This document shows, in pieces, positions 16,665 through 27,249 of a stretch of DNA of 64,000 nt (position 1 is its first letter; each line of letters opens with the position of its first letter). The notes beneath the pieces were generated by a model that was not told the origin of the DNA, searched no databases, and saw only the letters and a list, made by a program, of their open reading frames with translations. Source of the DNA: Sandaracinobacteroides hominis (lineage in GTDB: Bacteria > Pseudomonadota > Alphaproteobacteria > Sphingomonadales > Sphingomonadaceae); contig NZ_JADCUC010000006.1 in NCBI RefSeq assembly GCF_016464365.1, positions 62,001 through 126,000 on the forward strand. Reading direction: 5' to 3'. A program made the position numbers and the translations under genes.

Positions 16665-18127
16665 TGCGGGCAATGCTGTTGGCGGCGGCGCTGATCGCCG
16701 CCCCAGCCTTGGCGCAAGTCGCCGTGCCTTCCGTGGTGATCGACCTGAAGACGGTGGAGCAGGCGCCGCCTGCTCCCGGCAGGCCCTATGCGCCGCGCAA
16801 TATCCCTGACCGGGTGATCCTGAACCCGGGCGCCAACCCGACGACGGAAATGGCGGTGAGCTGGCGGACCGACATGGCCGGGGGCCAGCCGGAGGCGCAG
16901 ATCGCGCGGATGAAGCCGTCGCCCGGATTTGGCGCCAAGGCCGAGACGGTTACGGGCATCAGCTTTGCCACCGTCAGCGAAAATGGCGAGGCACGCCAGC
17001 ATCAGGTGCGCTTCAAGGGGCTTACCCCGGATACCGCCTATGCCTATCGGGTGAAGGGCGCGGCGGGCTGGAGCGAATGGCACCAGTTCCGCACAGCGTC
17101 GGCGCACGCGAAGCCGTTCAGCTTCATCTATCTGGGCGATACCCAAAACCATATCCTGGACATCGGCTCGCTGGCCTGGCGTCGGGCTTTGCTGCAGGCG
17201 GGCAATCCCGAGCTGATGCTGCATGCAGGCGATCTGGTCGCCAGCCGCGACGAGATGCTGCACGACGACGAATGGGGTCAGTGGTTCCAGGCGGGCGGCT
17301 GGGCGCTGGCAAGCATTCCGCAGGTGCCGGCGCCGGGCAACCATGAATATGTCGATGTGCCACTGCCGGGTGGCAAGGAGGCGCGCAAGCTGGGGCCGCA
17401 TTGGCCGGTGAATTTCGCCCTGCCGCAGAACGGTGCGCCGGGGGCGGAAGGCACCAGCTATTTCCTCGACTGGCAGGGCGTGCGCTTCATCGTGCTGGAT
17501 GGCACCTCGGCTCTGGATCTGGGCACGCTGAAGCCGCAGACCGGCTGGCTGGACGCGACGCTGGCGGCGAGCAAGGCGCGCTGGAATATCGTGATGGTCC
17601 ACCAGCCGATCTTCACCTGTGCCCGGCCGAACGACACCGCCGTGCTGAAGGCGGCGTGGAAGCCGATCTTCGAAAAGCGCAACGTCGATCTGGTGCTGCA
17701 GGGCCACGATCATTGCTATAGCCGGCTGACGGCGGAGCAGGGCCGCGAGGCGAGCGCGAAGGCGCGCGCGGGCGGGGCGCTGCAGGGGCCGGTCTATATG
17801 GTTTCTGTGGCGGGCGCGAAAATGTATGGCCTGAACGACCGTTCCCGCACGCAGCCCGACAGGGTGGCCGAGGACACCAGCCTGTTCCAGATCGTGAACG
17901 TGAGCGGCGACCGGCTGAGCCTGCGCTCGCACCTGAATACCGGTGAGCTTTATGACGGTTTCGACCTGATAAAGGCCGCCAATGGACAGAATCGGCTGGA
18001 AGACGTGAAGACGGCGCTGCCTGCCGTTCGCCGCTGCACCGGCCCGGCGCAGGTGCCGGACCAGCCGATGCCGGCTGATCGGCTGGGGCCGGATGGGCTG
18101 CAATGCACTGCTGAAGTGAAGGACTGA
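16664..18127 (+). CDS. Secreted PAP-like metallophosphatase
   Basis: A 487-aa protein with a signal peptide (MRAMLLAAALIAAPALAQ). An N-terminal fibronectin-like domain (about 45-145; TEMAVSWRTD to TAYAYRVKG) precedes a calcineurin-like phosphoesterase domain. Metal ligands by motif are Asp159 (FIYLGDTQ), Asp190 (MLHAGDLV), Asn226-His227 (PGNHEY), His313 (VMVHQP), and His348 and His350 (QGHDHCYS). The domain order is that of purple acid phosphatases, but the Tyr that makes them purple (GDxxY) is replaced (GDLVAS). It should release phosphate from organic esters in the periplasm or outside. It sits between a TonB receptor fragment and a phytase and may finish what the phytase begins. The start is the ATG at 16664, overlapping the receptor stop. 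Confidence 0.9.
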   Translation: MRAMLLAAALIAAPALAQVAVPSVVIDLKTVEQAPPAPGRPYAPRNIPDRVILNPGANPTTEMAVSWRTDMAGGQPEAQIARMKPSPGFGAKAETVTGISFATVSENGEARQHQVRFKGLTPDTAYAYRVKGAAGWSEWHQFRTASAHAKPFSFIYLGDTQNHILDIGSLAWRRALLQAGNPELMLHAGDLVASRDEMLHDDEWGQWFQAGGWALASIPQVPAPGNHEYVDVPLPGGKEARKLGPHWPVNFALPQNGAPGAEGTSYFLDWQGVRFIVLDGTSALDLGTLKPQTGWLDATLAASKARWNIVMVHQPIFTCARPNDTAVLKAAWKPIFEKRNVDLVLQGHDHCYSRLTAEQGREASAKARAGGALQGPVYMVSVAGAKMYGLNDRSRTQPDRVAEDTSLFQIVNVSGDRLSLRSHLNTGELYDGFDLIKAANGQNRLEDVKTALPAVRRCTGPAQVPDQPMPADRLGPDGLQCTAEVKD

Positions 18128-18129
18128 CC

Positions 18130-19239
18130 TTGGAACTGCGTACCCTTGCCCCTGTCGCGCTGCTGGCGCTGGCTGCCTGCGGCCAGCAGAAGGCGGCGGA
18201 GCCAGCGCCCGCACAGGTGGAGAGAATCACCACTGTCGCGGTGCCCGCTGCTGCCGAGACCATCGTTGCCGACAATCCAACCGTCGATGCCGACGACCCT
18301 GTGCTGTGGCGCGATCCGGCCGATCCTGCTCGGGCGCTCTGGATCGGCACCGACAAGTCGAAGGGGCTCTATGTCCACGATTTGCAGGGCAAGATGCTGC
18401 AGTTTTTTGCCGTCGGGCCGATGAACAACGTCGACCAGCGCAGCTTCACCGCCGGTGGCAAGCCGCAGGTGCTGGTGGCGGCCGCCGACCGCGGCGTTTA
18501 CGGCGTTCGCACCTGGCTTCTCGATCCGGTGACGCTGAAGCTGTCGCGCTGGGGTCATATGCCGACCGAGGCGGCCTTTGGCGAACCCTATGGCTTTTGC
18601 ATGGGCCAGTTCGGCGGCGAGACCTTCGTGATCGCCAACAACAAGTCGGGCGCGATCCATGCCTATGCGGTTTCCCAGCGCAAGGACGGCAAGCCGGCAA
18701 TGACGCCGAAGGGACAGTGGAAGGTCTCCAGCCAGACCGAGGGTTGCGTCGTGAACGACGCCACCGGCGACCTCTATGTCGGTGAGGAAGATGTGGGCAT
18801 CTGGCGGATGAGCCTGAAGGACCCGAAGGCGGCGCCGGTGCAGATCATTTCGGTGGACGGCAAGAGGCTGGTCGCCGACGTGGAGGGCCTGACCATCATG
18901 CGCGATGGGTCCCGCAGCTTCCTGATTGCCTCCAGCCAGGGCGACAGTGCCTATCCGGTGTGGGAAATGAAGGACGGCGGCTATCAGTGGATCGGCCGCT
19001 TCAAGGTGGCCGGCGGCGCCATCGATCCGGCAACAGAGACCGATGGCCTCGACGCCTGGAGCGGGCCGATCGCCGGCTATCCGGAAGGCGCAATCGCCAT
19101 GCACGACACCTGCGACGGCGACGGTCCTAACGACCCCGATGCCGCCGTCTGCACCGCCGACGCGAAGCAGCAGAACTACAAGCTGGTGGACTGGCGCGAC
19201 GTGAAGAAGGCGCTGGGTATCGCTAGCTCCACGCGGTAA
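18130..19239 (+). CDS. Beta-propeller phytase, lipoprotein
   Basis: Hydrolyses phytate to lower inositol phosphates using calcium. It is 369 aa with a lipobox (LLALAACG, Cys17), so it is anchored to a membrane. Family motifs run in order round the propeller: DADDPVLWRDPADPA, GPMNNVDQRSF, QTEGCVVNDATGDLYVGEED, DVEGLTIMRDGS and ASSQGDSAYPVW. The start is TTG at 18130 (AAGGA seven to eight bases before), two nt after the phosphatase stop. The linkage of beta-propeller phytase with a TonB receptor is known in Alphaproteobacteria and points to import of phytate or its products. The 3' end overlaps the convergent cupin gene by 17 nt. Confidence 0.94.
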   Translation: MELRTLAPVALLALAACGQQKAAEPAPAQVERITTVAVPAAAETIVADNPTVDADDPVLWRDPADPARALWIGTDKSKGLYVHDLQGKMLQFFAVGPMNNVDQRSFTAGGKPQVLVAAADRGVYGVRTWLLDPVTLKLSRWGHMPTEAAFGEPYGFCMGQFGGETFVIANNKSGAIHAYAVSQRKDGKPAMTPKGQWKVSSQTEGCVVNDATGDLYVGEEDVGIWRMSLKDPKAAPVQIISVDGKRLVADVEGLTIMRDGSRSFLIASSQGDSAYPVWEMKDGGYQWIGRFKVAGGAIDPATETDGLDAWSGPIAGYPEGAIAMHDTCDGDGPNDPDAAVCTADAKQQNYKLVDWRDVKKALGIASSTR

Positions 19240-19645
19240 CCGGCGGCACGGGGCAGGGCGCCGGCGCGTCCACCGTCCCGAAATCGGCGGGGCCGACGAT
19301 CTCCAGATATTCCATGTCTGGGGAGTAATCGAAGAGATAGTGGGTGAGGCCGGGCTGCTGGTGCACGCAGTCGCCCGCCTCCACCAGCGTCTCCTTGTCT
19401 CCGTACATGAAGCGTGCCCAGCCCTTCATCATGATGACGATCTGGAAGTCTGCGACATGGCGGTGCCAGCCGGTGCCATCCTGCGGCGGCATGTTCGCCT
19501 TTACCAGATGCGCGATGACGCGCCCCCCGGTGGCGTCTGCCACGCCCAGGTCGCGATAGAGGAAAAAGTCGCGCAGGCCGTCGGCGCGCCATTCGGTGTC
19601 TGCGGGCTTGTTGTGCGAGAACAGCGTGGTTGGCGTTGCGTCCAT
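19223..19645 (-). CDS. Cupin-domain protein
   Basis: A 140-aa protein with a single cupin fold: GTGWHRHVADFQIVIMMKGWAR carries the first His motif and AGDCVHQQPGLTHYLFDY the second. The start is the ATG at 19645, preceded by AAGGAG. No catalytic partner domain is present. Small cupins of this kind bind a metal and act as isomerases, dioxygenases or ligand sensors, and the substrate cannot be told. It is 37 nt downstream of the glutathione transferase gene on the same strand and may be co-transcribed with it. Confidence 0.82.
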   Translation of the reverse strand: MDATPTTLFSHNKPADTEWRADGLRDFFLYRDLGVADATGGRVIAHLVKANMPPQDGTGWHRHVADFQIVIMMKGWARFMYGDKETLVEAGDCVHQQPGLTHYLFDYSPDMEYLEIVGPADFGTVDAPAPCPVPPVTAWS

Positions 19646-19682
19646 TGCCTGCTCCTTCACACGGGATGGGTTTACCCCTGCA

Positions 19683-20336
19683 TCAGAACTCGACGTCCAG
19701 TTCTTCCATATCTTCCGGTTCCGCCTGCGCGGCTGCGATCCATTCGGCCATCGGCGCCCAGGCGGTGATGGTTTCGCAATAGGCGGCGCTTTTGGGCGAC
19801 AGCGCGACGGCATAGGTGAGGAAGCGCTGGGTGACGGGCGCATACATGGCGTCTGCCGCCGTGGGTCTGGCGCCGAACAGAAACGGCCCGCCATGGCGCG
19901 ACAGGCAATCCTGCCAGATGGTCTCGATCCGTTCGATATCGGGCCTGGCGCCGGAGAAGATCGGGAATTTCGTATGCCGGACCTTCAGGTTCATCGGCAG
20001 CGCCGAGCGCAGGTTGGAGAAACCGGAGTGGATCTCGCCGCAGATGGCCCGGCAGTGCGCGCGGGCGACCGGATCGGACGGGAACATGCCAGCCTTGGGA
20101 AACATCTCGTTCAGCGTCTCGGCAATTGCCAGCGTGTCCCACACGCTCATCCCATTGTGGGTGAGGCGTGGCACCAGCACCGAGGGCGAGAGCAGCAGAA
20201 GCTCGGCACGGTTGCTGGCGTCGTTCGGGACCGGCAGCAGTTCGACATCAAGCCCGGCCAGACGGCACAGCAGCCAGCCGCGCAGGGACCAGGCCGAATA
20301 GGTCTTGCTGGAGATCGTCAAGGTCGGTTTCGACAT
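19683..20336 (-). CDS. Glutathione S-transferase family protein
   Basis: A 217-aa protein from the ATG at 20336. The thioredoxin-like N-terminal domain begins MSKPTLTISSKTYSAWSLRG, where Ser/Tyr near residues 11-16 are candidate glutathione-activating residues, and contains VPRLTHNGMSVWDTLAIAETL, the cis-Pro and Asp-Thr glutathione site. The helical C-terminal domain includes PFLFGARPTAADAMYAPVTQRF. It is divergent from the PHB depolymerase gene, with 118 nt between the two starts. Conjugation or reduction of small electrophiles is likely; the substrate is unknown. Confidence 0.9.
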   Translation of the reverse strand: MSKPTLTISSKTYSAWSLRGWLLCRLAGLDVELLPVPNDASNRAELLLLSPSVLVPRLTHNGMSVWDTLAIAETLNEMFPKAGMFPSDPVARAHCRAICGEIHSGFSNLRSALPMNLKVRHTKFPIFSGARPDIERIETIWQDCLSRHGGPFLFGARPTAADAMYAPVTQRFLTYAVALSPKSAAYCETITAWAPMAEWIAAAQAEPEDMEELDVEF

Positions 20337-20454
20337 CGTCACCCCTGCCTCTGCGCACCCCGTGCATTTGCGAATGGTGCAGAGCAGCATTTTATGCACA
20401 TATTCCGTCATTGGAGAAGCCGAATCGGACTTGCGGCCGTTTGAAAGGGAAGAT

Positions 20455-21675
20455 TTGCTGTACGCTGCCTTCCAGGCCTGGAGTGACATGATGGCGCCCT
20501 CGCGCTGGGCGGCGGCATCCGCGCTGGCGTGGCGCGATAGCTGTCCGGGCGAATGGAGCGGGGGTGACCTTGCCCGGCGGATGTTTGCTTTGGCGGATGT
20601 CTATCAAGGCACGAAGGTAACGCACGACCGGCCGCCCTATGCGATTGAGCCGGTGCTGAGCGGCAATGCGATGGTGCCCGTGCGGGAAGACGTGGCGATG
20701 TCGCTACCCTTCGGAGATCTCTTGCATTTTTCCAAGCCGGATTGCGAGCAGGTGCAGCCGAAGATGCTGGTGGTGGCGCCGCTTTCGGGGCATTTCGCGA
20801 CACTGCTGCGCTCCACGGTGCAGACGCTGCTGGCCGACCACGACGTCTATATCACCGACTGGAAGAACGCCCGCGATGTGCCGCTGAGCGCCGGCAGGTT
20901 CGGGCTGGAAGAGTATATCGATTATGTGATCCGCTTCCTGCAGGAGCTGGGGCCGAACTCGCATGTGCTGTCGGTCTGCCAGCCCTGCGTGCCGACGCTT
21001 GCTGCAGTTGCGTTGATGGCGCAGGACAAGGACCCGGCGCAGCCGCGGACGATGACGCTGATGGGCGGGCCGGTGGATACCCGGATTGCGCCAACGGTGG
21101 TCAACGAACTGGCGATGGAAAAGCCGTTCGAATGGTTTCGCGACAATCTGATTTCACGCGTGCCCTGGCGCTATGCCGGCAGTGGACGGCGGGTCTATCC
21201 CGGCTTCCTGCAGCTGACGGCCTTCATGTCGATGAACCTGGACAAGCATTTTGCCCAGCATCGAAAGCTGTATCAGCATATGGCCGACGCAGAGGCCGAG
21301 GCGGCGGCGAAGATTCGGGATTTCTACGACGAATATTATGCCGTGCTCGATATGGATGCGGACTATTATCTGGAAACCATCGACGCCGTGTTCCAGCGGG
21401 CGCTGCTGGCTCGGGGTGAGTTGACGCACCGCGGGCGGACAGTCGACCCTTCTGCGATCCGGCGGACGGCGCTGCTGACGGTAGAGGGGGAGCGCGACGA
21501 TATCTGCGCCGTCGGGCAGACGGCGGCGGCGCATACGCTCTGCTCAAGCCTGCGGCCGCATCTGAAGCGGCATCATCTGCAGCCGGGGGTCGGCCATTAC
21601 GGGGTGTTTTCGGGCTCGAAGTGGGAAACCCAGGTCTATCCGCAGGTGCGGAACCTTGTGCTGGCGATGAGCTAG
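20455..21675 (+). CDS. phaZ: Intracellular polyhydroxybutyrate depolymerase
   Basis: Breaks down stored PHB granules in the cytoplasm. I chose the TTG at 20455 (AAGGGA six bases before), which gives 406 aa and the typical N-terminus (M)LYAAFQAW; the open frame extends to 20305 without family features. The nucleophile motif is VLSVCQPCVP with Cys175 in place of the lipase Ser, as in intracellular PhaZ enzymes related to Ralstonia PhaZ1. The conserved KMLVVAPLSGHFATLLRSTV and VYITDWKNARDVPL blocks, GERDDICAVGQT (acid) and QPGVGHYGVFSG (His) complete the set. The stop overlaps the convergent small gene by 4 nt. Confidence 0.95.
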   Translation: MLYAAFQAWSDMMAPSRWAAASALAWRDSCPGEWSGGDLARRMFALADVYQGTKVTHDRPPYAIEPVLSGNAMVPVREDVAMSLPFGDLLHFSKPDCEQVQPKMLVVAPLSGHFATLLRSTVQTLLADHDVYITDWKNARDVPLSAGRFGLEEYIDYVIRFLQELGPNSHVLSVCQPCVPTLAAVALMAQDKDPAQPRTMTLMGGPVDTRIAPTVVNELAMEKPFEWFRDNLISRVPWRYAGSGRRVYPGFLQLTAFMSMNLDKHFAQHRKLYQHMADAEAEAAAKIRDFYDEYYAVLDMDADYYLETIDAVFQRALLARGELTHRGRTVDPSAIRRTALLTVEGERDDICAVGQTAAAHTLCSSLRPHLKRHHLQPGVGHYGVFSGSKWETQVYPQVRNLVLAMS

Positions 21676-21848
21676 GTTTTCCGGCCCGCGCCCGATTTCC
21701 TGCCGCCGCCATCCTGCGTGTTCACCGTCGCCCAGGCGCGGGCTTCCGCCTCGTCCTCCGGCACGCCCTTTTCCGCGTAGCTTTCGGCTATGTGCGCAGC
21801 CTTGCGCTTCTGCTTGTCGGTATAGGCGGTTTTGTCGCCCTGCGGCAT
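21672..21848 (-). CDS. 58-aa basic/hydrophilic protein, unknown function
   Basis: Starts at the ATG at 21848 with AAGGAG eight bases before it. The sequence MPQGDKTAYTDKQKRKAAHI and a Ser/Gly/Arg/Lys-rich end (GGGRKSGAGRKT) match a widespread group of 55-65-aa proteobacterial proteins often labelled plasmid stabilisation protein, without firm evidence for that role. The middle reads AEKGVPEDEAEARAWATVN, a helical segment. It lies after the ferredoxin terminator and ends in a 4-nt overlap with phaZ. Confidence 0.75.
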   Translation of the reverse strand: MPQGDKTAYTDKQKRKAAHIAESYAEKGVPEDEAEARAWATVNTQDGGGRKSGAGRKT

Positions 21849-21875
21849 CGCCAGTCTCCTTCAGTCGAAGGAGAA

Positions 21876-21898
21876 AACCCCCGGTGCGGCCGGGGGTT
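21876..21898 (-). terminator. Terminator after the ferredoxin gene
   Basis: A 9-bp stem (AACCCCCGG with CCGGGGGTT) and a five-base loop, followed on the minus strand by TTTTC, lie just past the ferredoxin stop. Confidence 0.85.
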
Positions 21899-21903
21899 CC
21901 GTA

Positions 21904-22242
21904 TCAGCTTCCGGTGCCGGGCTTTTCCGAGAACTCGCTCTCGAACTTGCCGGGCTTGTCCTTCCACTCGTCGGCGTCGGCCGGGCTGTCGCCCTTCACC
22001 GTGATGTTCGGCCATTCGGCGCTGAACTTGGCGTTCAGTTCCACCCACTGGTCGAGGTTCGGCTCGGTGTCCGGCACGATGGCTTCGGCCGGGCATTCCG
22101 GTTCGCAGACGCCGCAGTCGATGCACTCGTTCGGGTTGATGACGAGCATATTCTCGCCCTCATAGAAACAGTCGACGGGGCAAACCTCCACGCAATCCAT
22201 ATACTTGCAGCGGATGCAGGCGTCGGTGACGACATAGGCCAT
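21904..22242 (-). CDS. fdxA: 7Fe-8S ferredoxin FdxA
   Basis: A 112-aa electron carrier. Cys9, Cys17 and Cys50 fit the 3Fe-4S site and Cys21, Cys40, Cys43 and Cys46 the 4Fe-4S site, matching the Azotobacter FdI pattern. Motifs are [15 protein letters not shown] and [12 protein letters not shown]. The C-terminal half is acidic ([14 protein letters not shown]). It is downstream of the S4-domain and helicase genes, an order seen in many alphaproteobacteria, and is closed by a terminator. The redox partner is not shown by context. Confidence 0.96.
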   Translation of the reverse strand: MAYVVTDACIRCKYMDCVEVCPVDCFYEGENMLVINPNECIDCGVCEPECPAEAIVPDTEPNLDQWVELNAKFSAEWPNITVKGDSPADADEWKDKPGKFESEFSEKPGTGS

Positions 22243-22330
22243 GGGTGTGCACTCTTCTGTTTCTGTTTCTGCCCTTGCGCTAGCGTGGCAGGCGGCCGGG
22301 CGTCAATGGGCAGTGTCGATGGCAGACGGT

Positions 22331-22648
22331 TCAGGCGGGCTGCAGTTCGCGCTGAACGGCTGAAGCCTCCGCCTCTGCGCCGTTCAGCAGATGGGTGTAG
22401 AGCAGGCAGGCCTCGCTATAGGGGCCGCGCCGTTCGGCCAGGCCATTCACGCGGACCGCAATCACCTGGTCGCCGCGGCAGAAGGAGAGGACGGCCCCCC
22501 TTCGCACAGTGGCACAGCTTCGATCTATCACCCGTCCATCCAGCCGGAGCCGCCGGCTTTCGCAGAGTTTCTGCGCTTCTGAACGGCTGCCCAGCAGCCT
22601 TGAGAACCACAGCCATTTGTCGATGCGCATGCCCTGTTCATAGACCAA
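22331..22648 (-). CDS. S4-domain RNA-binding protein (Hsp15-like)
   Basis: A 105-aa protein. The S4 fold is MRIDKWLWFSRLLGSRSEAQ, then LRLDGRVID and RRGAVLSF, followed by a basic tail with RRGPYSEA. Hsp15 relatives bind stalled large ribosomal subunits. The TTG at 22648 has AAGGAG eight bases before it and is used here; the more usual family start would be the ATG at 22630, which lacks a ribosome site. It is 15 nt after the helicase gene. Confidence 0.88.
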   Translation of the reverse strand: MVYEQGMRIDKWLWFSRLLGSRSEAQKLCESRRLRLDGRVIDRSCATVRRGAVLSFCRGDQVIAVRVNGLAERRGPYSEACLLYTHLLNGAEAEASAVQRELQPA

Positions 22649-22663
22649 GCGGCAGTCTCCTTC

Positions 22664-25225
<2,562 letters not shown>

Positions 25226-25728
25226 TCGTGCGGCCAACCTGCCTGCAGCATGGGGCTGTTCGCTTGCAGCATGAAAGGCAGATGGGGATTGCTTCGCCGA
25301 TTTGAACGGGCCAACCTCGAGACGGGCCTCAGTTCAGGGTCCGATCCGGTATTGGCATGGGCTGTTGCCCGACGCGCCGCCCGGAATTCGGCAAGACAGA
25401 TGCGAATGACCGCCTCTCCCACCAGCTCCAACGCCATATGTTGTGGCATGACCGATTCAGCGGCGCAAGGGGTGGATTTGTGACATTCTGACACAGGATT
25501 TGTCATGCGCCGCAGCCGTGATTCGGCTCACCGACCTGACAGGGCGCTTCGTCGCAGGTGCATGGAACCTTTTCGTGTGAGCTGTTGACCCCGGCAGTGC
25601 AATGATTCAGGGTTCACACCCAACAACTTATCGGTTTCAATCAACGTTGCCGGCGGGTTGGAGGGAAGAAGGCCTGCAGTTGACGGGCCGGTGAAAGGGT
25701 TGCGTGAGGGGTCGTTCTACCGCGATGC
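25226..25728. other. Intergenic region between helicase and M23 peptidase
   Basis: About 500 bases between divergent genes, probably holding both promoters. A 94-codon minus frame (25222-25506) ends in an ATGA overlap with the helicase start, but its composition looks random. No repeat or RNA element is obvious. Confidence 0.5.
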
Positions 25729-27249
25729 ATGGAACTGACTGCGATCAGGCGCGAAGGGGCTACCGTGGCTACGGCTGCTGACTTCGCTTTGGCACCTGCG
25801 GGCCGCATATCGCTTCCGCGCGCGCCGCAACTTCCGCGTTTCGGCCTTCCTCTTTCAGGCACTGCGCTGGCGCGCACAGCCGCACAAATATACGATACCG
25901 ATCTTGTAGTTGATCTGGGCGACGCGATCGGCTCCGGCCGCTGGTGGCGGGGTTTCGGCACGCTTGGCCTGCTGATCGGCACTGCGCTGGCGCTGGGGTC
26001 GCACACGCCGTCGCTGGTTGCTCCGGCGCCTCCACCGCTTTCGCCTTCAAAGCTGGAGGAAGCCCGCTTTGACAGGATTTCGCCGCTGGCCTTTGGCAGC
26101 GTCACCGGGCGGCAGGTGCCAGCCAATGCGATGGTCCGCCGGCTCGCCGAAACGCCCGAACGCCCACGCGTGGAGCTTTCCGCCAACATAGGTTCGGGGG
26201 GGCTGGAAGGGGCGCTGCGTAGGGCCGGTGTAGGGCGCGACGATCTGGAGGTTATTTCCGGGCTGCTGCGCGGCATTTCCAGCCTTAGCGGCGGCAAGCC
26301 CGGGACAGGTCTGAACATCGTTCTGGGCCGGCGCGAGAGCAAGGCCGTGCCAAGGCCCTTGGAGTTCCTGTCGTATCGCGCCAGCTTCGAGAACAAGGTG
26401 GAAATCAAGCGGGGCGCCGACGGCCAGCTGGCAGTGAAGAATATCCCGATCCGCATCGACAATACGCCACTCAGGGTGACGGGCGAGGTGGGCGGTTCGC
26501 TCCAGCGCGCGGCGCGTGCAGCCGGTCTGCCGGCGAACATCGTCGCGGAATATATGCGGCAGCTAGGCTATGCGATGGATATCCAGCGCGACATCGGCAA
26601 GCGCGACAAGTTCGAGATCATCGTTTCCCATCGCCGCGCCGAAACCGGCGAGACGGAGATGGGCCAGCTTCTCTATGCCGGGCTGATGAACGGCCGCTCC
26701 AATGTGTCTTTGATGCGCTGGGGCAACTCTGGCGAATTCTTCTGGCAGACGGGCGAGGGCGTCCGAAAGGGCCTGATCCGCACGCCGGTGCAGGGTGCGC
26801 GCCAATCTTCCGGCTTCGGCATGCGCTTCCACCCGCTGCTGGGCTATAGCCGCATGCACCAGGGCGTCGATTTCGCTGCCAGAGCCGGCACGCCCATCCT
26901 CGCTTCGGCCGGCGGCCGCGTGGTGCTGGCGGGCTGGGGCGGCGGCTATGGCAATGTGGTGGTGCTGGACCATGGCAAGGGCATGCGCACGCGCTATGCC
27001 CACATGCAATCGATCGGCGTCCGCAACGGTCAGCAGGTTTCGCAGGGGCAGCAGATCGGTCGGGTCGGCAGTACCGGCCTCTCGACCGGCCCGCACCTCC
27101 ATTACGAAGTCTGGATGAACGGCAAGCCCGTCGATCCGCGTTCGGTGAAGCTGCTGGGCGGCTCGCAGCTGGGCGGGGCCGATCTGCAGAAGTTCCGCGG
27201 CGAGATGGCAAGGCTGAAGAAGCTGCCTGCCGCCGGCTCCGCGGGCTAG
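25729..27249 (+). CDS. M23-family (LytM) endopeptidase, membrane-anchored
   Basis: A 506-aa cell-wall hydrolase that cuts peptide cross-links in peptidoglycan. One membrane segment near residues 65-90 (WWRGFGTLGLLIGTALALG) places the rest in the periplasm. A middle region with OapA/LysM-like character precedes the M23 domain: His368 (FHPLLGYS), His377 and Asp381 (MHQGVDF), and His456 and His458 (GPHLHYEV). All zinc and catalytic residues are kept, so it should be active. The start is the ATG at 25729; a GTG at 25765 has a closer ribosome site (AAGGGG) and is a fair alternative. The 3' end overlaps the convergent permease by 4 nt. Confidence 0.92.
   Translation: MELTAIRREGATVATAADFALAPAGRISLPRAPQLPRFGLPLSGTALARTAAQIYDTDLVVDLGDAIGSGRWWRGFGTLGLLIGTALALGSHTPSLVAPAPPPLSPSKLEEARFDRISPLAFGSVTGRQVPANAMVRRLAETPERPRVELSANIGSGGLEGALRRAGVGRDDLEVISGLLRGISSLSGGKPGTGLNIVLGRRESKAVPRPLEFLSYRASFENKVEIKRGADGQLAVKNIPIRIDNTPLRVTGEVGGSLQRAARAAGLPANIVAEYMRQLGYAMDIQRDIGKRDKFEIIVSHRRAETGETEMGQLLYAGLMNGRSNVSLMRWGNSGEFFWQTGEGVRKGLIRTPVQGARQSSGFGMRFHPLLGYSRMHQGVDFAARAGTPILASAGGRVVLAGWGGGYGNVVVLDHGKGMRTRYAHMQSIGVRNGQQVSQGQQIGRVGSTGLSTGPHLHYEVWMNGKPVDPRSVKLLGGSQLGGADLQKFRGEMARLKKLPAAGSAG

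Noticed and set aside
16580-18214. A 544-codon minus frame opposite the phosphatase
   Set aside because: Mirror frame of a GC-rich gene; full of Arg/His/Gln with no domain. The plus-strand gene has all metal motifs.
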